A stretch of 5,734 nt of DNA from Pedosphaera sp. (GTDB lineage: Bacteria > Verrucomicrobiota > Verrucomicrobiae > Limisphaerales > Pedosphaeraceae): positions 1 to 5,734 of the forward strand of contig JAQGPB010000468.1 in NCBI GenBank assembly GCA_028293265.1, given 5' to 3'. A program made the position numbers and the translations under genes. The notes beneath the pieces are model-generated. The model had not been told where the DNA came from. It saw only the letters and a list, made by a program, of their open reading frames with translations, and made no database searches. Positions 1 through 5,734 of this stretch are shown here, piece after piece (positions within the stretch are counted from its first letter, which is position 1; each line of letters begins with the position of its first letter).

Positions 1-280
1 CGTGCCCTTTGGCAGCCAACCGCTGTCGCAATTGCTTGAAATTGTAAATCTCGCCATTGAACACCACCCAGACCGTCTTGTCCTCGTTGGTCATCGGCTG
101 CGAACCGGTGCTCAGGTCAATGATGGACAACCGCAGATGACCAAGGCCGACGTTCCGGTCAAGATGGATCCCCTGCCCGTCCGGCCCGCGATGGTTCATC
201 GGGTCGAGCATGGCCTGGATATCGGCGAACTCCACTTTCGCCGCCGAGTCAAAAACCAGTTTGCCTGCTATGCCGCACAT
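1..280 (-). CDS. asnB: Glutamine-hydrolysing asparagine synthase-type amidotransferase, N-terminal part; 3' end outside window
   Basis: The first 93 residues of an AsnB-family enzyme, read on the minus strand from the ATG at 280 and open to the window edge. The start MCGIAG puts the catalytic Cys2 directly after the initiator Met, as required for the class II (Ntn) glutaminase, in which removal of Met frees the Cys N-terminus. Further signature motifs follow: MNHRGPDGQG at about 29-38, GLGHLRLSIIDLSTGSQPM at about 45-63 and VFNGEIYNF at about 73-81, which are typical of the glutamine-binding pocket. The C-terminal ATP-dependent synthetase domain would lie beyond base 1. Relatives in polysaccharide clusters either make asparagine or amidate uronic acids of the glycan (Pseudomonas WbpS is the usual example). 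The location favours glycan amidation, but this is inference. It starts 24 bases after the glycosyltransferase stop. The gene symbol refers to the family, not to a proven function. Confidence 0.93.
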   Translation of the reverse strand, partial: MCGIAGKLVFDSAAKVEFADIQAMLDPMNHRGPDGQGIHLDRNVGLGHLRLSIIDLSTGSQPMTNEDKTVWVVFNGEIYNFKQLRQRLAAKGH

Positions 281-304
281 AATAAAAAAAGCATCGGGAT
301 TGTC

Positions 305-1270
305 TCAGGAATATCTGGCGACCCAAGGCTGCAACCCCAGCGCCCATTTTAAAATTGCCAGCCATTTGCGCATGGAACCGCTCACCGTCGCCGCTTCGCC
401 ACAGATCATTTTTACTGGAAACAAGAGCAGCAGCAGCGCCAGCCGCCCCAGCGCGCTCAGCGCAAGTGAAAAACGAAAAACCGCGCTGTACCACCTGCCC
501 CGCACCTTGGTCAGAAACCGAAACACCGATTCGCGCATCATGACATCGGAAAAAGTGCTTTGGCCTGGCTTCGAACTGCCGCCGCCGTGGTGGATGATGG
601 AGGCTGCCGGCACGTAGAAATTCTTCAAACCCGCCCGGTTCACCTTGTAGCAAAGGTCCAAATCCTCGGCATACATGAAATAATCCTCGCTAAACCGGGC
701 CACCTGCACAAATACCGCCCGGCGCATCATCAGGCACGCGCCGGAAAGCACTTGCACCGGCGCGGGCTGATTGCCGAGAGCAAACAAAGGCGCAATGCCG
801 GAATGACGTGGAAACGCCCGGCGCAATATTTCGGTGTCCAGGACCTGGTTGAGAATCGTCGGGAACGTCTGGACGCAACTTGTTTGCACGCTGCCGTCGG
901 TATTCAACAGCTTTGCGCCCACGATGCCCGCGCCTTCGATTTCCAGCAGCGCCCGGCGCAACACGTTGATCGCCGTGTCAACCACCTCGGTATCAGGATT
1001 CAGAAAGAGCAGGCAATTACCGCGGGATTGCTCGAAAGCCAGGTTGTTCGCCCGGGCAAAACCGACATTTTTTTCACACTGGATGAACCGCACCCCGGGA
1101 AATTCGTGCGCCAGCATTTCCCCGCAACCGTCATACGAAGCGCCGTCCACCACCACGATTTCAAAGTCTGTTCCCGACGTATTCGCGTGAATGGATTGAA
1201 CGCACTTCCGGACGTAATCCTTGGAATTCCAGTTGACGATGATGATGGACAATTCTGGCGTTTGCTTCAT
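305..1270 (-). CDS. Family 2 glycosyltransferase, rhamnosyltransferase-like (WbbL/COG1216 type)
   Basis: A 321-residue GT2 enzyme. Visible motifs are LSIIIVNWNSKDYV at 7-20, EIVVVDGASYDG at 37-48 (family members usually have DNAS here), NVGFARANN at 68-76, the DxD-equivalent LNPDTEV at 90-96, the catalytic-base region YAEDLDLC at 200-207, and HHGGGSS at 227-233. These are hallmarks of the COG1216 group, which includes the rhamnosyltransferases WbbL and RfbN. Rhamnose as the donor is therefore plausible but unproven. A Leu-rich segment at about 268-289 could be a membrane anchor. The ATG at 1270 was chosen because the GT2 fold begins a few residues later. The longer in-frame start at 1537 would run through the end of the preceding gene, and its 89 extra residues look like shadow translation. 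The gap from the preceding stop is 34 bases, the largest in the window, and has no obvious hairpin. Confidence 0.93.
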   Translation of the reverse strand: MKQTPELSIIIVNWNSKDYVRKCVQSIHANTSGTDFEIVVVDGASYDGCGEMLAHEFPGVRFIQCEKNVGFARANNLAFEQSRGNCLLFLNPDTEVVDTAINVLRRALLEIEGAGIVGAKLLNTDGSVQTSCVQTFPTILNQVLDTEILRRAFPRHSGIAPLFALGNQPAPVQVLSGACLMMRRAVFVQVARFSEDYFMYAEDLDLCYKVNRAGLKNFYVPAASIIHHGGGSSKPGQSTFSDVMMRESVFRFLTKVRGRWYSAVFRFSLALSALGRLALLLLLFPVKMICGEAATVSGSMRKWLAILKWALGLQPWVARYS

Positions 1271-1304
1271 AAGCGGCACAGACGGGAGGACCGGGAAACG
1301 GGCT

Positions 1305-2186
1305 TTACTTGTCAGCCCAGATGCTGCTTTGAAGGAACAAGCGGCGCAATTGCTGGCGGCGCAGGTAACGGACCACATCCGGCTCCCGGATGCAGGGCGC
1401 GCGCAGAATATATCCGGTGAGGAAACCGTAAAAGAGTCCCAATGCCCCCACGAAATAGGGCCGCTCGAACACGCGACGCGCGCATTTGAAAAACATGAAC
1501 AACGGGTGATAGCCGACAACGTAATTCGCGCGGCCATTTTTGACCCAGTTCTTCCAGGTGCCGTCCGCGCCGCCGGTTTCCCGATGGTGAACCAGGCGCA
1601 ATTCCGGAAACGTGCATGTCCGCCAGCCCAGCATATTAGCCTTCACCTCATCGAGCGTGTCCCAGCCCGCTTCGCGCAGAAGGCCGCCAATCGCGTCCCA
1701 GCATGCATGCCGGTAAATTTTCGTTGCGCCCCGGACATGGAACGCCGGATCGCCTTTGGATTCAACCTGCAGTCCCGTCTCAGTCATGACGCAAATCGTC
1801 CCGCCGCCAATGCCCAGCGTGGCATCCTGCTCAAACCGGGCGAGACATTTTTCAAAATAATCCGGCGCAAACGAAAGATCGCCGTCCAGCTTGACCAAAT
1901 AATCCCAAGGCTCGTCCCCGATGAGACGGTGGCCGTCATAAAAAGTTTCGACCACGCCCCCGCCCTGGCGGCGGAAACCGCGATCAGCGCGGTGAACGAC
2001 CGTGATCCAATCATGCGCGCGCGCGGCCTCATCCGCGATCTGCGCAGTGCCATCCTTGGAACCGTCGTTGACAATGATCCAGCGCGCGGGCCGGATGGAT
2101 TGTGCAACAATGGATTCAATATTCTCGCGCAAGTGCGCTTCTTCATTGCGCACGGGCGAGATGATGATGTACCGGCGTGAGCTCAT
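1305..2186 (-). CDS. Family 2 glycosyltransferase (GT-A fold)
   Basis: A 293-residue inverting glycosyltransferase of the GT2 family. It has the nucleotide-binding start YIIISPVRNEE (6-16), then IIVNDGSKDGT at 37-47, and the metal- and donor-binding DGD at 101-103 within KLDGDLSF. GWDTLDEVKA at 174-183 sits where the family's acidic catalytic-base motif (usually ED) lies. A hydrophobic segment at about 242-264 (RPYFVGALGLFYGFLTGYI) may associate with or cross the membrane, which fits action on an undecaprenyl-linked acceptor at the inner membrane. The ATG at 2186 was chosen because translation from there begins directly with the GT2 fold, 10 bases after the deacetylase stop. The in-frame ATG at 2249 would overlap that gene and add 21 unlikely residues. 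Donor and acceptor sugars cannot be told from the sequence. Confidence 0.93.
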   Translation of the reverse strand: MSSRRYIIISPVRNEEAHLRENIESIVAQSIRPARWIIVNDGSKDGTAQIADEAARAHDWITVVHRADRGFRRQGGGVVETFYDGHRLIGDEPWDYLVKLDGDLSFAPDYFEKCLARFEQDATLGIGGGTICVMTETGLQVESKGDPAFHVRGATKIYRHACWDAIGGLLREAGWDTLDEVKANMLGWRTCTFPELRLVHHRETGGADGTWKNWVKNGRANYVVGYHPLFMFFKCARRVFERPYFVGALGLFYGFLTGYILRAPCIREPDVVRYLRRQQLRRLFLQSSIWADK

Positions 2187-2196
2187 GGTGGCAAAA

Positions 2197-3087
2197 TCAA
2201 GGAGCGCGGCAAAGACGCGGCTGTGTCCGCCCGCGCCCGCTGGCGGCAAAAGTTTTCAGTTTTTTCAACGCAGCTTGCGGACGGTTCATCCAGTCGTAGG
2301 CCCCGCGAATCTTCGCAAGCAACAAAGCGCCGTCATCGGCTGAATTTACCGGCAAACGCTTCAAAGTAAAAGGATCATCGTCCACGCGCACCCGGCCGAT
2401 CCGCGTGGTCGCGTTGCATTCGTAACCCGCCCCCTTCAGCAAGCCGGTCAGCGTCTCGACAAAGGGCCGGTCAGCGCTGGGAAAAGCATAAGGATAGGCA
2501 AAGGAGGAAATCGCCGCGCCCAATTTCTCCTCGATCACCGACTTGGACACTTCGAGTTCGGTGCGAATCTGCGTGAAATCCAGTTCATACAGCTTGGGAT
2601 GATGGACCGTATGCGAACCAAACTCGATGCCGGCCCGGTGCAATTCGCGCACCTCGCCCCACGTCATGCATTCCCGCTCTTTAAAACGACAAACCTCGTT
2701 GCCGATGAAAGCGGTCGGCAGAAACATGGTCGCACTGAAACCATGCTGTCGTAGCACCGGAAATCCCTGCGAATAAAAATCTCGGAATCCATCGTCAAAA
2801 GTCACCGCCACCGCTTTGTCCGCATCTGTCCTGCCCCGGCGAAGCAACTCACGCCCCTGCCGCAAACTTACCGCCCGAAAGCCTTCATCGCGCAGCAGCA
2901 TCATCTGCTCCGCAAAAACCCGCGGGCTCGTCGTCGTGCGGTAGTAAGGCGAAACATTGTCTTCCGAGCCGTCCGAAATGCTGTGATACATCAGGACCGG
3001 CAGCCGGCCCTGCCCCGCGCCCGATTGCGCCTTCCGCAACGGATTAAAACAACCGAGAGTCAAAAGACGATCCAGGCGGAAGGACAT
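2197..3087 (-). CDS. NodB/CE4 polysaccharide deacetylase
   Basis: A 296-residue carbohydrate esterase family 4 enzyme, expected to be a metal-dependent N- or O-deacetylase. The motifs are complete: LMYHSI at 32-37; TFDDG at 96-100, with Asp98 as the predicted base and Asp99 as a metal ligand; SHTVHHP at 158-164, with His159 and His163 as metal ligands; FAYPYA at 196-201; and RLPVN at 244-248 near the end of the domain. The N-terminus (MSFRLDRLLTLGCF) is not a convincing signal peptide, so it probably acts in the cytoplasm, as rhizobial NodB does. The ATG at 3087 was chosen because it follows the fusion gene's stop by 8 bases. The upstream in-frame ATG at 3162 would overlap that gene and adds residues unlike the family. 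The last 15 or so residues are Arg/Gly/Pro-rich and probably disordered. It is co-transcribed with the fusion gene, so the cluster encodes two NodB-type domains in a row. Confidence 0.93.
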   Translation of the reverse strand: MSFRLDRLLTLGCFNPLRKAQSGAGQGRLPVLMYHSISDGSEDNVSPYYRTTTSPRVFAEQMMLLRDEGFRAVSLRQGRELLRRGRTDADKAVAVTFDDGFRDFYSQGFPVLRQHGFSATMFLPTAFIGNEVCRFKERECMTWGEVRELHRAGIEFGSHTVHHPKLYELDFTQIRTELEVSKSVIEEKLGAAISSFAYPYAFPSADRPFVETLTGLLKGAGYECNATTRIGRVRVDDDPFTLKRLPVNSADDGALLLAKIRGAYDWMNRPQAALKKLKTFAASGRGRTQPRLCRAP

Positions 3088-3095
3088 AAACTGGA

Positions 3096-5294
3096 TTAAT
3101 TCCGGCTGACAGAGCAAAGCGAATCCACGAGTTGCAGATAATCGGCCTTCCGCACTTCCCAACTGTTCCGCACGGCGTAATCGGAGGCGCGCTCTATCAT
3201 CCCCCGACGCAATGCCTGGTTGCTGAGTATCTCGAGAATGGCGGCAGCCAGGGCCTCTTCGTTGCCGGATTCAAAAAAACGCACCACAGAATCATTGAAA
3301 TAGAACCGGTCAATCTTCGTGCTCGACACCACCACCGGCACGCCGACCGACATGAATTCCATGATCTTCGTGCTATATGCCTCGTTGCCGAAGGAATCCG
3401 CCCGCTTGGGCACCACGCCCAGGTCTGCGTCCGCCATCACCTGCGCAATCTGCAGCGCCGGCAATGGATTGAAGAAACGCACCTTGTCGCCCAGGTTCAA
3501 TTCTTTCACCAGCGCCACCAGCTCATTCTTCATGTTGCCGTCGCCGTAAATATGAAACTCAGCCTGGGGCAGTTTGCCGGTGATCTGTGCAAACGCCTTG
3601 ATGGCGATGTCCAGCCCCTGATGCCATTGCAGGCCGCCCGGGAACATGATGATAAGCTTGCCGTCTTTGCGTGAACGGTCGCGGGGATAAAAAAGCTTGG
3701 AATCAACCCGGTTGATATAGACAGAACACTTGCCCTCGTGCGCGGAGCGCGCGATGAAAACTTTATGCCAGAGGTGATTTGAGATGATGACATGATGGGC
3801 GAAACCGGCCGAAGCCTGCTCCACCTTGGTCAGCATCTTCACCCCCGCGGCATCGGGTGGCACATGAAATTTGCTCGCGTAAAATTCAGGCACCATGTCG
3901 TGAATATCCAGGATGATCTTCGCGCCCGTCAGCCTCGGCAGCCATGCGGCGAATACCAGGAAATCAGGCACATTATGCACGTGAATGGCGTCATACTGTC
4001 GCCACAGATGCTTCCTGGTCAGCCAGGCGCAGGAAAGCAGCCAGAAACGCAACAAGGGGAAAAGATAAGCGCCGCGCTTGTGCTGATCTTTGCGCGAGCG
4101 CAATTGCAGCCGGTGAACGCGCACCTTGCCGATGGTTTCGGCATCGGCCAGGCTTTTGTCACTCTTGAGTGCGAGGACATCCACCTCGTCGCCGCGTTCC
4201 GCCAGCGCATTGGCATAACGGATCACCCGGTTGTCACTCTCATAAATCGAGTGTGCAATCATGCAGATCCGCTTGGGACGGTTCCCATTCAGGTGCGGGC
4301 TTGCGGCCGCCGCGCGCGGCTTCATAGCCCCATTCACCGCCTGAACCGGCGGTGCGGCAGCGATTTTCGCCTTCGCGCCAGCCTCGCGGGTCTGGACATA
4401 CCAATCCGCCATTTCCCGGGGCAATGGATTCCAATACATTCCGGGATATTCTGCCGCCAGATGCTGGAGAAAGTCACGATACCATGCGGCGGGATATTCC
4501 GAACCGGCAGCCTTGTTTCCGGCAAAGTCAACGTAGTCGGGATGCACGTCCACGAGCACCATGCCGCCCTTTTCAACAATCCACTTCAGCTTGCGTTTCC
4601 AAGTTTCTGGTCCCTCTTCCCGCAGCAGCACGAACAGGGTGAAATCCTGCGGCAAAGTATAGGGCAATTCAACATACCCGCTTCCTTCCGGCCCCTCCAC
4701 CCAGAACGGAAAGATAGTGTTGACGCCGTCGGGCTGCGGCTCAAATGGATCGGTGTCGAACGTGGAGGCATCGTACTTGATGTCCAATTCGTGCGCCCAA
4801 TCGAGTGCGTGATGCATGAACCCGGACCGAAAACCGGACGCTCCCCATTCATGCACATAACGGTTGATATGCCGGGCCTTCTCGGCAAATTCCGAACGCG
4901 TCCGGTAAAGCTTGCCGTCGTGATGGAGGTCATGCACTCCCACTTCGAAACCGTTTTTCTCGAGTTCTTCACGCAACTCGCGCGAGACCCGGTAATCACC
5001 CTCCGGGATGAAATTGAATGAGGAACGGAAACCCGCCTCCCGCTCCAGTTCCATCATTTGCCTGCACTTGGCCAGACCTTTCAGGCCCTCCACATCGTGG
5101 GTCAGGACAAAAGCGAATTTCTTGCCCTCAGGCCAGCCCGGCCAGCCTTCCGGCAGCTTGCCGGCGGATTCCGAGATCGGCCAAACATCGCGTCGTTTAG
5201 ACAGCTGGCTGCGGGCGACCATGCGGCGGAACACCATCCGCAAACGCCATGGCAGGTATGGCTTGAGACGGTAATAAAGACTGGTGGAGGGCAC
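3096..5294 (-). CDS. Fusion protein: NodB-like polysaccharide deacetylase + GT4 glycosyltransferase
   Basis: A 732-residue two-domain enzyme. Residues about 57-300 form a NodB-like deacetylase domain: THDVE at 65-69 (in place of TFDDG), H121-x3-H125 (the HxxxH metal site), Arg156 in GFRSGF, and VDVHPDY at 248-254 with His251. A linker rich in Ala, Pro and Lys spans about 303-340. Residues about 341-732 form a GT4 (GT-B fold) glycosyltransferase, with RICMIAHS at the N-terminus, DIHDMVPEF at 463-471, FPGGLQWHQG at 551-560, IYGDG at 582-586 and an E-x7-E donor-site motif (Glu638/Glu646) followed by GVPVV. I chose the GTG at 5294 because it lies 13 bases after the kinase stop and gives the N-terminus MPSTSLYYRLKPYLPWRLR. 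The ATG at 5390 would overlap the kinase gene by 83 bases, and its extra 32 residues look like out-of-frame translation. A later ATG at 5237 is possible. No signal peptide is visible, so it is probably cytoplasmic or membrane-peripheral. It likely adds a sugar to the lipid-linked repeat unit and deacetylates a sugar on the same pathway. Substrates are unknown. Confidence 0.9.
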   Translation of the reverse strand: MPSTSLYYRLKPYLPWRLRMVFRRMVARSQLSKRRDVWPISESAGKLPEGWPGWPEGKKFAFVLTHDVEGLKGLAKCRQMMELEREAGFRSSFNFIPEGDYRVSRELREELEKNGFEVGVHDLHHDGKLYRTRSEFAEKARHINRYVHEWGASGFRSGFMHHALDWAHELDIKYDASTFDTDPFEPQPDGVNTIFPFWVEGPEGSGYVELPYTLPQDFTLFVLLREEGPETWKRKLKWIVEKGGMVLVDVHPDYVDFAGNKAAGSEYPAAWYRDFLQHLAAEYPGMYWNPLPREMADWYVQTREAGAKAKIAAAPPVQAVNGAMKPRAAAASPHLNGNRPKRICMIAHSIYESDNRVIRYANALAERGDEVDVLALKSDKSLADAETIGKVRVHRLQLRSRKDQHKRGAYLFPLLRFWLLSCAWLTRKHLWRQYDAIHVHNVPDFLVFAAWLPRLTGAKIILDIHDMVPEFYASKFHVPPDAAGVKMLTKVEQASAGFAHHVIISNHLWHKVFIARSAHEGKCSVYINRVDSKLFYPRDRSRKDGKLIIMFPGGLQWHQGLDIAIKAFAQITGKLPQAEFHIYGDGNMKNELVALVKELNLGDKVRFFNPLPALQIAQVMADADLGVVPKRADSFGNEAYSTKIMEFMSVGVPVVVSSTKIDRFYFNDSVVRFFESGNEEALAAAILEILSNQALRRGMIERASDYAVRNSWEVRKADYLQLVDSLCSVSRN

Positions 5295-5307
5295 GTCAGC
5301 GGAGAGT

Positions 5308-5734
5308 TTAGAATTCCTGGTGCAACCAGGCCGGGATGTAATTCCGGGTCTTGTTGAGGACCACGCTGACATTGGCCTTGGATTCGGCAAGCAACGCGCC
5401 CGTCTGGCGCACCACCTCGCGGCTGGTTTTTTCCGCTTCTACCACCAGCAGCATCATGTCCATGAATCCGGCCAATCGCTGGGTGACACCGGTGCGGCCG
5501 ATGGGCGGCATGTCGAAAATGATGTAATCGTAATCGCTCGCCTTGAGCTTGGGCATCAGGTTGGCAAAGCGCTTGGGCAGCATCTGCGAGAGCTTGTCAC
5601 CATTGGCCTGGCCGCTGACCACGTAGAGTTTGCCCTGGATCAATGCCGTGTTTCTTGTCTCGTTCTCCAGCGCGTCATCCAGTTCGCAGTCGGGTTTGCC
5701 CATGTAAAAATGCTTTGCCGCCCCATGTTCCATG
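5308..5734 (-). CDS. CpsD/Wzc-type P-loop tyrosine kinase (BY-kinase), C-terminal part; 5' end outside window
   Basis: This is the C-terminal 141 residues or so of a bacterial tyrosine kinase-like ATPase of the kind that controls chain length and export in capsule and exopolysaccharide systems. Visible signs, numbered from the first visible Met, are a Walker B strand IIFDMPP at about 71-77 (the family pattern is hydrophobic residues followed by DxPP), the hydrophobic strand MMLLVVEAEKTS at about 93-104, and the closing VVLNKTRNYIP at about 124-134. The Walker A and A' motifs should lie upstream, outside the window. The Met at the window edge is probably internal, not the true start. The TAA stop is at 5310-5308, 13 bases before the next gene. 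The C-terminus ends in IPAWLHQEF and has only one Tyr in its last 70 residues, so the usual autophosphorylated Tyr cluster is missing. An N-terminal Wzz domain cannot be excluded. A ParA/MinD-like ATPase is the main alternative, but the neighbours favour a BY-kinase. Confidence 0.85.
   Translation of the reverse strand, partial: MEHGAAKHFYMGKPDCELDDALENETRNTALIQGKLYVVSGQANGDKLSQMLPKRFANLMPKLKASDYDYIIFDMPPIGRTGVTQRLAGFMDMMLLVVEAEKTSREVVRQTGALLAESKANVSVVLNKTRNYIPAWLHQEF

Noticed and set aside
281..350. A possible internal promoter or terminator between the second GT2 gene and asnB
   Set aside because: Only weak -35/-10-like matches are visible, and no stable stem precedes the T run, so neither call can be supported.
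560..1420. A 286-codon plus-strand open frame opposite the second GT2 gene
   Set aside because: Same reasoning: no motifs, low-plausibility composition, and a well-supported gene on the other strand.
1271..1537. A possible 89-residue N-terminal extension of the second GT2 enzyme
   Set aside because: The extension overlaps the 3' part of the preceding GT2 gene in another frame, has Ser/Cys/Ala-rich shadow-like composition, and the GT2 fold begins right after the ATG at 1270.
1221..2180. A 319-codon open frame on the plus strand, opposite the first GT2 gene
   Set aside because: It runs across the junction of two convincing minus-strand glycosyltransferase genes and shows no domain motif, so it is treated as a shadow frame.
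3792..5021. A 409-codon open frame on the plus strand, opposite the fusion gene
   Set aside because: It is antisense to a gene with clear domain motifs on the minus strand. Its translation is rich in His, Arg and Pro with no recognisable fold. High GC at third codon positions commonly opens such antisense frames.
5295..5390. The ATG at 5390 as the start of the fusion protein
   Set aside because: The extra residues lie inside the kinase reading frame and look like translation in the wrong frame. The GTG at 5294 sits just after the kinase stop and is followed by a sensible N-terminus.

Overview
The window is one densely packed, single-direction segment of a bacterial exopolysaccharide, capsule or O-antigen biosynthesis locus. 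All six genes read on the minus strand, from about 5734 down to 1. Neighbouring genes are separated by only 8 to 34 bases, so they most likely form one operon. The first and last genes are cut by the window edges. I see no RNA gene, mobile element, CRISPR array, convincing promoter or terminator, and no gene-free stretch longer than 34 bases.

In transcription order the genes are: (1) the C-terminal part of a CpsD/Wzc-type P-loop tyrosine kinase (5734-5308); (2) a 732-residue fusion of a NodB-like deacetylase domain to a GT4 glycosyltransferase (5294-3096); (3) a stand-alone NodB/CE4 polysaccharide deacetylase (3087-2197); (4) a family 2 glycosyltransferase (2186-1305); (5) a second family 2 glycosyltransferase of the rhamnosyltransferase-like WbbL/COG1216 type (1270-305); (6) the N-terminal 93 residues of an AsnB-type glutamine-dependent amidotransferase (280-1).

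The likely joint role is as follows. The three glycosyltransferases build a lipid-linked repeat unit on the cytoplasmic face of the inner membrane. The two deacetylases remove acetyl groups from N-acetylated or O-acetylated sugars. The amidotransferase may amidate a uronic acid or provide asparagine. The kinase belongs to the family that controls polymerisation and export. Neither deacetylase has a recognisable signal peptide, so deacetylation probably takes place in the cytoplasm on the growing repeat unit.

The organism is a moderately GC-rich bacterium with a Gram-negative-style polysaccharide cluster. None of the five visible start codons has a clear Shine-Dalgarno sequence. This, with the domain fusion and general codon style, makes me think of Verrucomicrobiota or another PVC-group lineage. 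That is a low-confidence impression, since the window has no taxonomic marker.

The most notable item is the deacetylase-GT4 fusion placed directly upstream of a second deacetylase with intact motifs. The rest looks like a recognisable, lineage-specific polysaccharide cluster, not a wholly new type of system.
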